Source: Lysobacter sp. (GTDB taxonomy: Bacteria > Pseudomonadota > Gammaproteobacteria > Xanthomonadales > Xanthomonadaceae). From it: a stretch of DNA of 64,000 nt. The notes below the pieces were generated by a model. It saw only the letters and a program-made list of their open reading frames with translations. It was not told the origin of the DNA and did not search any database. Of this stretch, positions 38,839 through 49,686 are shown in pieces. The stretch is from assembly GCA_013141175.1 (NCBI GenBank), contig JABFRN010000001.1:1-64000 (forward strand). The letters run 5' to 3'. How positions within the stretch are numbered: the first letter of the stretch is position 1; each line of letters opens with the position of its first letter. A program made the translations under genes and the position numbers.

Positions 38839-39747
38839 CTATTCCGTATACCCGAACGCCTTCAATGCCGCCTCGTCGTCCGACCAGCCGTCGCGCACGC
38901 GGACCCAGGTTTCGAGGAAGACCTTGCTGTCGAACATCCGTTCCATCTGGATGCGCGCCTTGCTGCCGATCTCGCGCAGGCGGGTGCCGCCCTTGCCGAT
39001 GACGATGGCCTTCTGGCTCTCGCGCTCGACGAAGATCACCGCGCCGATACGCAGCATGGTGCCATCGACGACGAAGCTCTCGATCTCGACCGTGGTCGCG
39101 TACGGCAGTTCGGCGCCGAGTTGGCGCATCAGCTGCTCGCGGACCAGTTCGCCGGCGAGGAAACGCTGGCTCTTGTCGGTGATTTCGTCCTCGGCGTAGA
39201 GCGCGGACTGCTCCGGCAACTGCGTCAGCACGGTTTTCACCAGCGATTCCAGGCCTTTGCGCTTGAGCGCGGACACCGGATGGATGCTTGCGAACTCACG
39301 GCCTTCGGTGGCCGTCTGCAGATACGGCAGCAGCGCGGTCTTGTCGGGGAAGCGGTCGACCTGATTGACCACCAGCACCACCGGGATGCCGGCGTTCTTG
39401 AGCGCGTCGTAGGCCAGCGTGTCTTCCTCGCTCCACTGCCCCGCGCGTACCACCAGCATTGCGGCGTCGACGCCTTCCAGCGCACCGCGCGCGGCACGGT
39501 TCATCATCTTGTGCATCGCCGAAGCGGTGGCCTTGCCGTGATCGCGATGGATGCCGGGGGTGTCGACCAGCAGCAGTTGGCCTTCGGGAAACGTGGCGAT
39601 GCCGAGCAGGCGGTGGCGGGTGGTCTGCGGTCGCGGCGAGACGATGCTGACCTTGCTGCCGACAAGGGCGTTGATCAAGGTCGATTTGCCGACATTCGGT
39701 CGGCCGAGGACGGCGACGTGGCCGGCGCGGTAGGGAGATTCGGTCAT
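38839..39747 (-). CDS. era: GTPase Era, 302 aa
   Basis: G1 [13 protein letters not shown]3 VDTPGIH, G4 NQVD and G5 SALKRKG mark the GTPase domain; the C-terminal KH domain has [19 protein letters not shown]. Era binds the 3' end of 16S rRNA and assists 30S maturation. It follows rnc as usual, but with 145 bases between, holding an inverted repeat element. Confidence 0.97.
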   Translation of the reverse strand: MTESPYRAGHVAVLGRPNVGKSTLINALVGSKVSIVSPRPQTTRHRLLGIATFPEGQLLLVDTPGIHRDHGKATASAMHKMMNRAARGALEGVDAAMLVVRAGQWSEEDTLAYDALKNAGIPVVLVVNQVDRFPDKTALLPYLQTATEGREFASIHPVSALKRKGLESLVKTVLTQLPEQSALYAEDEITDKSQRFLAGELVREQLMRQLGAELPYATTVEIESFVVDGTMLRIGAVIFVERESQKAIVIGKGGTRLREIGSKARIQMERMFDSKVFLETWVRVRDGWSDDEAALKAFGYTE

Positions 39748-39815
39748 GGCGGCATTGTACGGCGCCGACTACGGATAACGGGCGCGCAGCGCATGCGCGG
39801 AAAGGATGCTGCCCT

Positions 39816-39886
39816 TGTGGGAGCGGCGGAAGCCGCGATGAACAACGGAAATTCGGCTCAGCATCGCGGCTTCCGCCGCTCCCACA
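39816..39886. repeat. 25-bp inverted repeat (REP-like)
   Basis: TGTGGGAGCGGCGGAAGCC... (39816-39840) and its exact reverse complement (39862-39886), separated by 21 bases. The sequence resembles the dispersed GTGGGAGCGGC-type repeats of Pseudomonas, Stenotrophomonas and Xanthomonas. It may act as an attenuator between rnc and era. Confidence 0.85.
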
Positions 39887-39892
39887 GGAGAT

Positions 39893-40564
39893 TCAGGCGC
39901 CCGGCGCGACCACCTGCAGGACCGCCTCCGCCGCCAGTTGTTCAGCAGCCCGGCGCGACGCGGCTTCGCCTGCGCGGCGCACGTCCGGCTCGCTCAACGC
40001 GCATTCGGCGCGGAATACCTTGGCATGGTCTTCGCCGGTTTCGGCCAGCAGCGTGTAGGTGGGCAGCGGAAACTGCCGGGCTTGCAGCCATTCCTGCAGG
40101 CGGGTTTTGGCGTCCTTGCCCAGTTTGTGCGGCGGCGGGAGGGCCTCGATGGCATCTGCGAACCAGGGCAGCACCGCCGCGCGACATGCCTCGAAACCGG
40201 CGTCGATATAGATCGCCGCGACGACGGCTTCCAGCACGTCGGCCAGAATCGAATCGCGGCGATGGCCACCGGACTTCATTTCCCCCGGCCCGAGCACGAT
40301 GCGCTGCCCGAGTTCGAGCTTGCGCGCGAGCTCGGCGAGCGAAGATTCGCGGACCAGTTCGGCGCGGGCGCGGGTCAGCTCGCCTTCGACCGCTTTCGGC
40401 CAACGCATGTACAGCGCTTCGGCCACGATCATCCCGACCAGGGCGTCGCCGAGGAATTCGAGCCGTTCGTTGTGGATGGCCGCGGCGCTGCGATGCGTGA
40501 GCGCCCGTTCGAGCAGCGCCGGGTCGCGGAATACATGTCCACCGCAAGCGATCGTCGCAGACAC
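39893..40564 (-). CDS. rnc: ribonuclease III, 223 aa
   Basis: Catalytic signature [21 protein letters not shown] at residues ~35-55, second acidic cluster [15 protein letters not shown] near ~110, and a C-terminal double-stranded RNA binding domain from [14 protein letters not shown]. Cleaves double-stranded RNA in rRNA maturation and in control of mRNAs. Sits between the DUF4845 gene and era. Confidence 0.97.
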   Translation of the reverse strand: MSATIACGGHVFRDPALLERALTHRSAAAIHNERLEFLGDALVGMIVAEALYMRWPKAVEGELTRARAELVRESSLAELARKLELGQRIVLGPGEMKSGGHRRDSILADVLEAVVAAIYIDAGFEACRAAVLPWFADAIEALPPPHKLGKDAKTRLQEWLQARQFPLPTYTLLAETGEDHAKVFRAECALSEPDVRRAGEAASRRAAEQLAAEAVLQVVAPGA

Positions 40565-40581
40565 CCTCGATCGCCCCGTGA

Positions 40582-40959
40582 TCAGTAGCCAGCCTGGCCG
40601 GTGAGCGGCTGATCGACGTTGAATCTGCCGACCGCATCGAGGTTGGCGATCATGTTGACGCGCACTTCGTAATTGATGTGCATGATCTTGCTGCTGCCGG
40701 TGCTCTCGATCTTCACGTGTTCGGGCTTCACATCGTCCACGTAACCGATATTGAACCGCCGGAACAGCTTCTGCTTGATCTGCGCGGGCTGTTCGTTGGC
40801 GATGCCGGCTTCGGCCGCCAGGCCCTTCACCGCCGACTTCACCGCGTAGTACTCCTGGTACATCGGGAACAGCTTCATGGCGATGTACAAGGCAGTGCCC
40901 ACCACTGCCGCTACGATGACGAAGCTGATCAAGGTCATACCGCTCTGATTGCGTCGCAT
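40582..40959 (-). CDS. DUF4845 protein, 125 aa
   Basis: Starts [14 protein letters not shown] with a pilin-like N-terminal membrane helix ([18 protein letters not shown]), then the conserved [15 protein letters not shown] and [15 protein letters not shown] segments. This small family is found between lepB and rnc across gammaproteobacteria. Role unknown. 17 bases before rnc. Confidence 0.92.
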   Translation of the reverse strand: MRRNQSGMTLISFVIVAAVVGTALYIAMKLFPMYQEYYAVKSAVKGLAAEAGIANEQPAQIKQKLFRRFNIGYVDDVKPEHVKIESTGSSKIMHINYEVRVNMIANLDAVGRFNVDQPLTGQAGY

Positions 40960-41051
40960 GTCTGAAATCCCCCGGAACGATGACGTAGTTGATGAAGGCG
41001 GTGTTGTTGAAGGCGTAAGCGGAAACGTGCGGATGCCGAAAACGGAGGTGC

Positions 41052-41870
41052 TTACGGAATCCCGTTGCCGATCCGGGAGGTGTCGAAACTGTCGGTGCAG
41101 AACCAGCCCTTGCAGTTCAACCACACCAGGAACGCCCTGCCGCGGAGCCGCTCCTCCGGCAGATAGCCCCAGAATCTACCATCATCGCTGCGGTCGCGAT
41201 TGTCGCCCATCACAAGGTAGTGACCGGCCGGGACGGCCCACTCGCCCTCGCCCTGATCGATCCCCGGAAGCTGGGTGATCTCCAGCACCGAGTGCGGGTG
41301 GCCCTCCAGTTTCTCGCGGATTTCGCTGGCCCCGGTCATCTCCACACCGGGGCCGGTGCCCACGTATTCGCCGATCGGCTCGTACACCACCGGCGTACCG
41401 TTCACGGTCAGCTGGTTGTCGCGATAGCTGACGCTGTCGCCGGGCATGCCGATCACGCGCTTGATGTAATCCAGCCCGGTGTTCGGGTCGTTCGGGCCCT
41501 TGCCCGGGTAGCGGAACACCACCACGTCGCCGCGTTCGGGCTGGCCGATCTCGATGATCTTCTTGTTGGTCACCGGCAGGCGCAGGCCATACGTGAACTT
41601 GTTGACCAGGATGAAATCGCCGATCAACAGGGTCGGCATCATCGAACTGGACGGGATCCGGAACGGTTCGGCGACGAAGCTGCGCAGCATCAGCACCACC
41701 GCCAGCACCGGAAAGAACGCCCGTGCGTAATCGACCACGACCGGCTCCCTGGCTTCGTCCAACAGGCCTCCGGCATTCGCCCGGCGCTTGGCGAAGAACA
41801 ACCGGTCCCCCAGCCAGATCAGGCCGGTCAGCAGGGTCAACGTGACGAGGATGAGTTCAAACCAGACCAT
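41052..41870 (-). CDS. lepB: signal peptidase I, 272 aa
   Basis: N-terminal membrane helices ([16 protein letters not shown] and [17 protein letters not shown]), catalytic Ser in [14 protein letters not shown], catalytic Lys in [13 protein letters not shown], and box D/E segments [16 protein letters not shown]. Cleaves signal peptides from exported proteins in the inner membrane. Follows lepA in the usual order. Confidence 0.97.
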   Translation of the reverse strand: MVWFELILVTLTLLTGLIWLGDRLFFAKRRANAGGLLDEAREPVVVDYARAFFPVLAVVLMLRSFVAEPFRIPSSSMMPTLLIGDFILVNKFTYGLRLPVTNKKIIEIGQPERGDVVVFRYPGKGPNDPNTGLDYIKRVIGMPGDSVSYRDNQLTVNGTPVVYEPIGEYVGTGPGVEMTGASEIREKLEGHPHSVLEITQLPGIDQGEGEWAVPAGHYLVMGDNRDRSDDGRFWGYLPEERLRGRAFLVWLNCKGWFCTDSFDTSRIGNGIP

Positions 41871-41997
41871 GGGGCTTCCTTCGGAACGGAAATCGAGAAT
41901 AGGGAATCAGAATGGGGAACGGGCCAATCGCAGATGCAGGATGCCCGCCCTGGAAGCGTTGCGACGCTTCCCGATGGCCGACGTCCGCATCCTCGAC

Positions 41998-43803
41998 TTA
42001 TTTGCTGTCCATCTGCAACACGGCGAGGAAGGCTTCCTGCGGGATTTCCACCCGCCCGACCTGCTTCATCCGCTTCTTGCCTTCTTTCTGTTTCTCGAGC
42101 AGCTTCTTCTTGCGGCTGATATCGCCGCCGTAGCATTTGGCCAGGACGTTCTTGCGCAGCGCCTTCACCGTGCTGCGCGCGATGATCTGCGAACCCACCG
42201 CGGCCTGGATCGCGACATCGAACATCTGTCGCGGAATCAGGTCCTTCATTTTTTCGCACAGGTCGCGACCGCGACGGTCGGCGTAATTGCGGTGCACGAT
42301 GATCGACAGCGCATCGACCTTGTCGCCGTTGATCAGCGTGTCCACGCGCACGAACGGGCCGGCTTCGAAGCGCAGGAAGTGGTAGTCCAGCGACGCATAG
42401 CCGCGCGACACGGATTTCAGCTTGTCGAAGAAATCCAGCACCACTTCGGCCATCGGCAGTTCGTAGCTGATCTGCACCTGGCCGCCGAGATAGTTGATGC
42501 CGATCTGCGAACCGCGCTTCTCTTCGCACAGCGTGATGCAGTTGCCGACGTAGTCCGGCGGCGTGAGGATGTTCGCACGGATGATCGGCTCGCGGACTTC
42601 CTCGATGTGATTGGTCGGCGGCAGCTTGGCCGGGTTGTCCAGCGACATGACCGTGCCGTCGGTCTTCAGCACCTCGTAGACCACGGTGGGCGCGGTGCTG
42701 ATCAGATTGAGGTTGTATTCGCGCTCCAGGCGCTCCTGCACGATTTCCATGTGCAGCATGCCGAGGAAGCCGCAGCGGAAGCCGAAGCCCATCGCTTCGG
42801 AGCTTTCCGGCTCGAAGCGCAGCGCGGCGTCGTTGAGCTGCAGTTTGTCCAGCGCTTCACGCAGATCGGGATAGTCCTCGGCATCGACCGGAAACAGGCC
42901 GGCGAACACGCGCGGCTGCATTTCCTGGAAACCCGGCAGTGGTTTGTCGGCGGGGTCGCTGGCCAGCGTCAGGGTGTCGCCGACCGGCGCGCCGTGCACG
43001 TCCTTGATGCTGGCGTTGATCCAGCCCACTTCGCCCGCGCCGAGTTTCTTCAACTCTTTGCGCTTGGGCGTGAATACGCCGACCTTGTCGACGAGATGGG
43101 TGCGGCCGGTGGTCATCACCAGGATCTTGGTGCCGGGCACGATCTCGCCCTGCATCACCCGGACCAGCGAAACCACGCCAAGGTAGTTGTCGAACCACGA
43201 GTCGATGATCAACGCCTGCAGCTTGTCGGTATCGCGCGGCTTGGGCGGCGGAATGCGATGGACGATGGCTTCGAGCACATCGATCACGTTCAGGCCGGTC
43301 TTGGCGCTGATCGCGACCGCGTCGGTGGCGTCGATGCCGATGACCGCTTCGATTTCGGCCTTGGAGCGCTCGATGTCGGCGGTCGGCAGGTCGATCTTGT
43401 TGAGGACCGGCACCACTTCCAGGCCCTGCTCGACGGCGGTGTAGCAGTTGGCGACCGACTGGGCCTCCACGCCCTGCGCCGCGTCCACCACCAGCAGCGC
43501 GCCCTCGCAGGCGGCCAGCGAACGACTGACTTCGTAGCTGAAGTCGACGTGGCCGGGGGTGTCGATGAAGTTGAGCTGGTAGACCTGCCCGTCCTTCGCC
43601 TTGTAAGGCAACGACACGGACTGGGCCTTGATGGTGATACCACGCTCGCGCTCGATCGGATTGGAGTCGAGCACCTGCGCTTCCATTTCGCGCGCCTCCA
43701 GCCCGCCGCAGAGCTGGATGATGCGATCGGCAAGCGTGGATTTGCCGTGGTCGACGTGGGCGATGATGGAGAAGTTGCGGATGTTCCGCATCGGATCAGT
43801 CAT
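41998..43803 (-). CDS. lepA: elongation factor 4 (LepA), 601 aa
   Basis: Start at [20 protein letters not shown]; the alternative at the fifth codon would give the usual MRNIRN opening. GTPase motifs [29 protein letters not shown]; LepA-specific C-terminus ([39 protein letters not shown]). Back-translocating ribosomal GTPase active under stress. The longer open frame upstream overlaps mucD and is not translated. Confidence 0.97.
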   Translation of the reverse strand: MTDPMRNIRNFSIIAHVDHGKSTLADRIIQLCGGLEAREMEAQVLDSNPIERERGITIKAQSVSLPYKAKDGQVYQLNFIDTPGHVDFSYEVSRSLAACEGALLVVDAAQGVEAQSVANCYTAVEQGLEVVPVLNKIDLPTADIERSKAEIEAVIGIDATDAVAISAKTGLNVIDVLEAIVHRIPPPKPRDTDKLQALIIDSWFDNYLGVVSLVRVMQGEIVPGTKILVMTTGRTHLVDKVGVFTPKRKELKKLGAGEVGWINASIKDVHGAPVGDTLTLASDPADKPLPGFQEMQPRVFAGLFPVDAEDYPDLREALDKLQLNDAALRFEPESSEAMGFGFRCGFLGMLHMEIVQERLEREYNLNLISTAPTVVYEVLKTDGTVMSLDNPAKLPPTNHIEEVREPIIRANILTPPDYVGNCITLCEEKRGSQIGINYLGGQVQISYELPMAEVVLDFFDKLKSVSRGYASLDYHFLRFEAGPFVRVDTLINGDKVDALSIIVHRNYADRRGRDLCEKMKDLIPRQMFDVAIQAAVGSQIIARSTVKALRKNVLAKCYGGDISRKKKLLEKQKEGKKRMKQVGRVEIPQEAFLAVLQMDSK

Positions 43804-43937
43804 GGGGAGCGGCGCGGGCCATCGTGGCCTTGAGGTCAAACGTCGGATTATCGCACAGCGCGACCTCGGGCCCGGCACGGATCGGATCCATGCCTGCCGG
43901 AACGTCGCCCCGTGCGCCGGGGGCGACGCGTACGCAA

Positions 43938-45521
43938 TTACTCCTTGTCGCCCTGGCTGGGCGCGATCGCGATGAACTGGGTCGCGCCACCGCGACGGAC
44001 CAGCAGCATCACGGTCCGATCGACGCCGGTCCTGGCCACTTCGCGATCGAGCGCCGAGGCGGTGCCGACCGGCACGGTGCCGACCCGCAGGATGATATCG
44101 CCCGGGCGCAGCCCGGCATTGCGCGCCGCATTGCCCTCGACCCGGGCGATCGCCACGCCCTCGCCATCGCGCAGCCCCAGTTCGCGGCGCTCGTCGGCGC
44201 CGATGTCCTGACCGACCAGCCCCAACCGATTGACCTTGCCCTGCTGCGACGGCTCGCGCGGCGATGAGCGCTGCGGGTTGCCGGCGACGGTCGATTCGTC
44301 GAGTCGGGTCAGGGTCACGCTGCGCTCGATCGGCTTGCCGTTGCGCAGAATGCCCAGCTTGGCGGTCGCACCGGGCGTCATCGCACCGATCAGCGGCGGC
44401 AGATCGCTGAAGTCGTCGATCGGGGTGCCGTCCACCGTACGGATCACGTCGCCGGCCTCGATCCCGGCCTTCTCCGCCGGGCTGCCGATCCGGACATCGT
44501 TGACCAGCGCACCGCGGGTGTCGGGCAGACCGAAGCCATTGACCATCTCCGAAGTGACCGCGCCCACCTGCACACCGATCTGGCCGCGGCTGACCTTGCC
44601 GCTGGCCTTGATCTGCTGGGCGACATTCATCGCCACATCCATCGGGATCGCGAAGCTCACGCCCATGTAGCCGCCGGAGTTGCTGAAGATCTGCGAATTG
44701 ATGCCGACCACTTCGCCACGGGTGTTCAACAGCGGGCCGCCGGAATTGCCGCGGTTGATCGCCACATCGGTCTGGATGAAGGGCACATAGCGTTGCTCGA
44801 CATTGGCGGCGCGACCGACCGCGCTGACGATGCCGGCGGTGACCGAGTGATCGAGACCGAACGGCGAACCGATCGCGACCACCCACTGCCCCGGCTTCAA
44901 CGCCCTGGATTCGCCGGTGCGCAGATACGGCAGGTCGTCGGCAGCGATCTTCAGCACGGCAACGTCGGACTGCGGATCGCTGCCCACCACCTTCGCCTTG
45001 AATTCACGGCGATCGGACAAGGTGACCTTGACCTCGTCGGCGCCATCGATCACATGATGGTTGGTCAACAGATAGCCGTCGCCGGAGATGATGAAACCGG
45101 TGCCGATGGAGAGACTGTCGGGGCCACCCTGCGGGCCGCCGGGACCACCAGGCCCGCTGGGACCGCCGGGAAACGGCGCATCCGGGCCGAAGAAGCGACG
45201 GAAGAACTCCGGCACTTCCTCTTCGTCCGGCGCGGCATCGCGATCGCGCGCAGCGGCCTTGCTCCGGCCCGAACCGGTGGCTTCGATATTGACCACCGCC
45301 GGCCCGACCCGCTCCACCAGTTGGGTGAAATCGGGCAGGCCGGTCACCATCGGCGCGTTGATCGCCTCGGCAGCGACGGCAACGCCCGTATGCGATGCCG
45401 TCGCTGGTGCGCCGGGCGACGCCGCGGTCTGGCTTGCGGTGATCGGAAGAATGGTCGTCGCGGCGGCGGTGGCCGCGACAGCAGCGGAGACGAGCGCGAG
45501 CGTACGGAACGACTGTTTCAT
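43938..45521 (-). CDS. mucD: DegP/MucD-type periplasmic serine protease, 527 aa
   Basis: Signal peptide ([21 protein letters not shown]), an unusual Gly/Pro-rich linker at ~110-135 ([15 protein letters not shown]), then a trypsin-like domain with His (TNHHVIDG), Asp ([10 protein letters not shown]) and Ser (GNSGGPLLN), and two PDZ domains ([29 protein letters not shown]). Degrades misfolded envelope proteins. Downstream of rpoE-rseA, the arrangement in which it is part of the sigma-E envelope stress response. Confidence 0.94.
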   Translation of the reverse strand: MKQSFRTLALVSAAVAATAAATTILPITASQTAASPGAPATASHTGVAVAAEAINAPMVTGLPDFTQLVERVGPAVVNIEATGSGRSKAAARDRDAAPDEEEVPEFFRRFFGPDAPFPGGPSGPGGPGGPQGGPDSLSIGTGFIISGDGYLLTNHHVIDGADEVKVTLSDRREFKAKVVGSDPQSDVAVLKIAADDLPYLRTGESRALKPGQWVVAIGSPFGLDHSVTAGIVSAVGRAANVEQRYVPFIQTDVAINRGNSGGPLLNTRGEVVGINSQIFSNSGGYMGVSFAIPMDVAMNVAQQIKASGKVSRGQIGVQVGAVTSEMVNGFGLPDTRGALVNDVRIGSPAEKAGIEAGDVIRTVDGTPIDDFSDLPPLIGAMTPGATAKLGILRNGKPIERSVTLTRLDESTVAGNPQRSSPREPSQQGKVNRLGLVGQDIGADERRELGLRDGEGVAIARVEGNAARNAGLRPGDIILRVGTVPVGTASALDREVARTGVDRTVMLLVRRGGATQFIAIAPSQGDKE

Positions 45522-45612
45522 CGGGGAAGCGTCCTCGATAAAGGGAGAAAGGGAGTTTTGACGATGGCTGCGGAGACGATGGCTGCGGACAAGCGCCGCC
45601 CGCCGCGGACGA

Positions 45613-46548
45613 TCAGGGCGGCGAGGCGCTGTCTTCGACCGGGTAAGCGGGTTGCGGAGCCTGCGGGTCGAGCCGCGGCTGGAACGGACGGAACGCGGGC
45701 GATCCTTCGAAGTCGGCAGTCACTTCACCATGCACGGCGGCACCGGGCACCAGCGCGCGCGGCCATGGTTTGGACGCTATCTGGGCCTGGGCCGCGATAG
45801 CGCTGCCCTGGGCAGCGACGCCCGCAACAGCAGTCGTGCGCGCCGCTGCCGTAGCGACCGTTTTCGTCGTCGACGCGGAGGACACCGCGACGGCCTGATC
45901 TCGGGCGAGGATCCGCGGACGCGAGCTGCGGCGGTCGCTGCCGGCGACTGCGGCCAGTACGACGGCCGTGCCCGCTTCTGCGATCAACGATCCGGTCTGG
46001 TCGAGCGGCCGTGGCGCAAGGTCGGCCGCCGGGAGGGGTGTGGATATCGGTGCCGGTGTCGGAGATGTGGGCACCGGGGCCGGCTGTCCGGCGGAGGCCG
46101 TGCTCGGCGCCACTGACGATGATTTACCGTCCGGCACCGGCAGCATGCGGGTACCGATCAGCGCAGCCAATGCCACCGATGCGGCCAGCGCGGCACCGCC
46201 GCCCCAACGCAACAACGACCCGCGCGCGTTGCCATGCGCGGCCACCGCCAGCGGTGCGTCATCCATGGCGGCGACAGCAAGATCGTCGGCGATGGCGCGA
46301 CCGACGCGACGCGAGAAATCAGCGGGCAGGGCGCGATCGGCCTGACCGCGCAGCGCATCGCCGACGAACTGCCAGCGTTCCCAGCAATCGGCGAGCGCAT
46401 CGTCGTGCTCCATGCGTCGGAGCAGGAACTTGGCTTCATCGGCCGAAAGCGCACCGTCCATCATCGCGGACAGCTGTTCGCGGTGGAAATCCCGGCCATC
46501 GGCATCGCGTGAAACGGAAGAAGCGGGGGAATCGGGCAATCCAGTCAT
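45613..46548 (-). CDS. rseA: anti-sigma-E factor RseA-like, 311 aa
   Basis: N-terminal cytoplasmic domain with REQLSAMMDGALSADEAKF and CWERWQFVGDALRG, the RseA fold that grips sigma-E; a single membrane helix at ~115-135 (GGAALAASVALAALIGTRML); and a long Pro/Ala/Ser-rich periplasmic part (PVPTSPTPAPISTPLPAA). Longer than E. coli RseA (216 aa), mostly from the low-complexity region. Directly follows rpoE with a 38-base gap. Confidence 0.9.
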   Translation of the reverse strand: MTGLPDSPASSVSRDADGRDFHREQLSAMMDGALSADEAKFLLRRMEHDDALADCWERWQFVGDALRGQADRALPADFSRRVGRAIADDLAVAAMDDAPLAVAAHGNARGSLLRWGGGAALAASVALAALIGTRMLPVPDGKSSSVAPSTASAGQPAPVPTSPTPAPISTPLPAADLAPRPLDQTGSLIAEAGTAVVLAAVAGSDRRSSRPRILARDQAVAVSSASTTKTVATAAARTTAVAGVAAQGSAIAAQAQIASKPWPRALVPGAAVHGEVTADFEGSPAFRPFQPRLDPQAPQPAYPVEDSASPP

Positions 46549-46586
46549 AGGGCGTCGATGTCGGATTACGGATGAAGGTCTGCGAA

Positions 46587-47201
46587 TCAGCGGGTTGCGC
46601 GTTCGCGGGGATTGGGTGCATCCATGAGGGGGCGCAACTGCGTGTCGATGGCATCGCGGGCCCGGAAGATGCGCGAACGGACCGTGCCGATGGGGCACTG
46701 CATCTGCTGCGCGATCTCTTCGTAGCTCAAACCGTCCACCTCACGCAATGTGATCGCCGCCCGGAGTTCCTCGGGCAAGGCTTCGACCGCGCGCATCACC
46801 GTTTGTTCCATCTCCTGACGCATCAATTCGCGCTCCGGGGTGTCGTTGTCGCGCATCCGCAGCGCCGACTCGAACTGTTCGGCGTCGTCGATGTCGATGT
46901 CGTCGCCGGGTGGGCGACGCTTGTGGGCCACCAGATGATTCTTTGCTGTATTCACGGCGATGCGATGCAGCCACGTTGAGAACTGGGCGTCGCCGCGGAA
47001 GTTCCCGATCGCCCGGTAGGCGCGCAGGAACGTGTCCTGGGCGACATCCTGGCACTCGCTCCAGTCGTGGATATAGCGCCCGATCACGGCCACGACCCGA
47101 TGCTGGTGCTTGCGCACCAACAGGTCGAACGCCGCGCTGTCGCCGCGCTGCACCCTTCGGACCAGTTCGAGGTCCAGGTTTTCTGTCGTCACTTCGGCCA
47201 T
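46587..47201 (-). CDS. rpoE: RNA polymerase sigma-E factor, 204 aa
   Basis: ECF sigma factor: region 2 (DLLVRKHQHRVVAVIGRYI, DVAQDTFLRAYRAI, FSTWLHRIAVNTAKNHL) and region 4 (EELRAAITLREVDGLSYEEI, CPIGTVRSRIFRARDAID). AAGGAGAG precedes the ATG. The upstream region carries a good sigma-E promoter, so it is probably autoregulated, and it heads the rpoE-rseA-mucD unit. Confidence 0.96.
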   Translation of the reverse strand: MAEVTTENLDLELVRRVQRGDSAAFDLLVRKHQHRVVAVIGRYIHDWSECQDVAQDTFLRAYRAIGNFRGDAQFSTWLHRIAVNTAKNHLVAHKRRPPGDDIDIDDAEQFESALRMRDNDTPERELMRQEMEQTVMRAVEALPEELRAAITLREVDGLSYEEIAQQMQCPIGTVRSRIFRARDAIDTQLRPLMDAPNPRERATR

Positions 47202-47508
47202 CCGGCCGGCTCTCCTTGGATGTGGATCGGGCCGGCGGACTAGCCGGGCCTTCGGACAATACAGGTCGGGCAAAAGTTCCCCACCCCCGGCAGCCCGACC
47301 ACGACCGCCCCATGCACCATGCATTCATCTGGGGACAGCGCACCACTGCCACAAGCCATGCCGCAAAGGCGTGCCGCGCCGGCTCGCGCGCTGGCTCGCG
47401 GGCCGTCTCGCAGTATCGTGTCGTCCGCCATCTCGAAATGCCCGATTTGACGCCGTCCCACCATGGTCCGGATCATAGGGCCATCCTCCAGCGTATGGAT
47501 TCACGATC
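47202..47508. other. divergent intergenic region rpoE/fad gene
   Basis: 307 bases. Contains the rpoE promoter and AAGGAGAG ribosome site on the minus strand. For the plus-strand gene I see no clear promoter. The remainder is GC-rich with short repeats of GGCTCGCG-like sequence at 47385-47405. Confidence 0.6.
47251..47280 (-). promoter_or_regulatory. sigma-E type promoter of rpoE
   Basis: On the minus strand GGAACTT (47280-47274), 16-base spacer, GTCCGAA (47257-47251). The -35 matches the GGAACTT sigma-E consensus exactly and the -10 resembles the GTCnAA/TCTGA class. It lies 50 bases upstream of the rpoE start codon. Confidence 0.75.
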
Positions 47509-49575
47509 ATGACCTCCGCCCTGCCCGGCCTCGATGGCCTGCGTCTGCGCCACTGGAAGACCGAACTGCGACCGGACGGCGTGTTCGTGCTGTCCTTCGA
47601 TCGCGAGGGCGAATCGGTGAACACCTTCGGCCAGGAGGTGCTGATCGAACTGAACAGCCTGCTCGAACGCATCGTGCTGGAACCGCCGAAGGCGCTGGTG
47701 CTGCGCTCGGGCAAGGACAAGGGCTTCATCGCCGGCGCCGATATCCGCGAATTCCAGGAATTCGACCGCAAGGGCACCATCGGCGATTCGATCCGTCGTG
47801 GCCAGGCGATCTTCCAGCGCATCGCCGACCTGCCCTTCCCCACGGTGGCCGCGATCCACGGCTTCTGCATGGGCGGCGGCACCGAGATCTCGCTGGCCTG
47901 CCGTTACCGCATCGCCACCAACGACCCGTCCACCCGCATCGGCCTGCCCGAAGTGAAGCTCGGCATCTATCCCGGCTGGGGCGGCAGCGTGCGTCTGCCG
48001 CGCCTGATCGGCGCGCCTGCGGCGATGGACATCATGCTCACCGGGCGCACGTTGTCTGCATCGTCCGCGCGCGCGCTGGGCGTGGTCGACAAGGTCGTGG
48101 ACGCTGCGAATCTGATCGAAGCCGCCGCGACGCTGGCGCTGAAAGGCAGCGACCGGCCGTTCAAGCAGAACTTCATGGCCTGGATCACCAACACCCGGGT
48201 TGCACGGGAGATCCTCGCACCGCAGATGGTCAAGCAGGTTGCGCGCAAGGCGCGCAAGGACCACTATCCGGCACCGTTCGCGCTGATCGAAACCTGGCGC
48301 CGCAGCAGCGGCGGCACCCGCGCGCTGCTCGAGGCCGAACGCAAATCGGTGACGAAGCTGGCCGCCACGCCCACCGCGCGCAACCTGACCCGCGTGTTCT
48401 TCCTGCAGGAGCGCCTGAAAGGGCTCGGCGGCAAGGATCATGGGATCGCGCACGTGCACGTGGTCGGCGCCGGCGTGATGGGCGGCGACATCGCCGCATG
48501 GGCCGCGTACAAAGGCTTCAACGTCACCCTGCAGGATCGCGAGCAGCGCTTCATCGACACCGCGATGGCCCGCGCGCAGGAGCTGTTCGCCAAGCGCGTC
48601 AAGGACGAGAGCAAACGTCCCGAGGTCGCGGCACGGCTGGCATCGGATCTCGAAGGCGACGGCGTGGCCAAGGCCGATCTGCTGATCGAAGCGATCATCG
48701 AACGCCCCGACGCCAAGCGCGACCTGTACACCTCGGTCGAACCGAAGATGAAAGCCGATGCGCTGCTCACCACCAACACCTCGTCGATCCCGTTGACCGA
48801 ACTGCGCGGACACATCGCGCGTCCGGCGCAGTTCGCCGGCCTGCATTACTTCAACCCGGTGGCGATGATGCCGCTGGTGGAGATCATCCACCACGACAGC
48901 ATGGCGCCGGAGACCGAAAAACGCCTCGCCGCGTTCTGCAAAGCCATCGACAAACTGCCGGTACCGGTCGCGGGCACGCCGGGTTTCCTCGTCAACCGTT
49001 TGCTGTTCCCGTACATGCTCGAAGCGGTCACCGCCTATTCCGAAGGCATTCCCGGCCCGATCATCGACAAGGCCGCAGTGAAGTTCGGCATGCCGATGGG
49101 CCCGATCGAACTGATCGACACGGTGGGTCTGGATGTCGCCGTCGGCGTCGGCGCCGAACTCGCGCCCTTCCTCGGCCTGCCGATCCCGGCCGCATTGTCC
49201 GCACCGCCGGAAGCCGGCAAACGCGGCAAGAAGGACGGCCAGGGCATCTACAAGTGGGAGAACGGCAAGGCGCGGAAGCCGGAGATTCCCGCCGACTACA
49301 AAGCGCCCGACGATCTGGAAGACCGCCTGATCCTGCCCTTCCTCAACGAAGCCGTCGCCGCCCTGCACGACGGTGTGGTCGCCGACGCGGAGCTGCTGGA
49401 TGCCGGCGTGATTTTCGGCACCGGCTTCGCGCCGTTCCGCGGCGGCCCGATCCAGTACATCCGCGACACCGGCACCGACGCGTTGCTGGCAAAACTCGAA
49501 GCGCTGCGGACGGCGCACGGCGACCGCTTCGCGCCGCGTCCGGGCTGGGACAATCCGGCGCTGCGGAAACAGTAG
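47509..49575 (+). CDS. 3-hydroxyacyl-CoA dehydrogenase/enoyl-CoA hydratase (FadB/FadJ type), 688 aa
   Basis: Residues ~10-300 are a crotonase domain with FIAGADIREFQEF and the oxyanion loop IHGFCMGGGTEISLACRYR. At ~317 the NAD-binding domain begins (HVHVVGAGVMGGDIAAWAA), followed by TNTSSIPLTEL, GLHYFNPVAMMPLVEIIHH with the catalytic His, and the C-terminal dehydrogenase domains (GTPGFLVNRLLFPYMLEA). Catalyses two steps of fatty acid beta-oxidation. No thiolase gene (fadA) follows, so it resembles the stand-alone FadJ-like arrangement of xanthomonads. Confidence 0.95.
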   Translation: MTSALPGLDGLRLRHWKTELRPDGVFVLSFDREGESVNTFGQEVLIELNSLLERIVLEPPKALVLRSGKDKGFIAGADIREFQEFDRKGTIGDSIRRGQAIFQRIADLPFPTVAAIHGFCMGGGTEISLACRYRIATNDPSTRIGLPEVKLGIYPGWGGSVRLPRLIGAPAAMDIMLTGRTLSASSARALGVVDKVVDAANLIEAAATLALKGSDRPFKQNFMAWITNTRVAREILAPQMVKQVARKARKDHYPAPFALIETWRRSSGGTRALLEAERKSVTKLAATPTARNLTRVFFLQERLKGLGGKDHGIAHVHVVGAGVMGGDIAAWAAYKGFNVTLQDREQRFIDTAMARAQELFAKRVKDESKRPEVAARLASDLEGDGVAKADLLIEAIIERPDAKRDLYTSVEPKMKADALLTTNTSSIPLTELRGHIARPAQFAGLHYFNPVAMMPLVEIIHHDSMAPETEKRLAAFCKAIDKLPVPVAGTPGFLVNRLLFPYMLEAVTAYSEGIPGPIIDKAAVKFGMPMGPIELIDTVGLDVAVGVGAELAPFLGLPIPAALSAPPEAGKRGKKDGQGIYKWENGKARKPEIPADYKAPDDLEDRLILPFLNEAVAALHDGVVADAELLDAGVIFGTGFAPFRGGPIQYIRDTGTDALLAKLEALRTAHGDRFAPRPGWDNPALRKQ

Positions 49576-49686
49576 CGTCCGCAGCGCGGGCCGAATGCCA
49601 CCGCGCACGCGTCGTCCGGTCGGCTGTGCACCAGCCGACCGGATGCAACTCCGAACCGAACATCCCGCGCAGCGTTTGAAACCACG

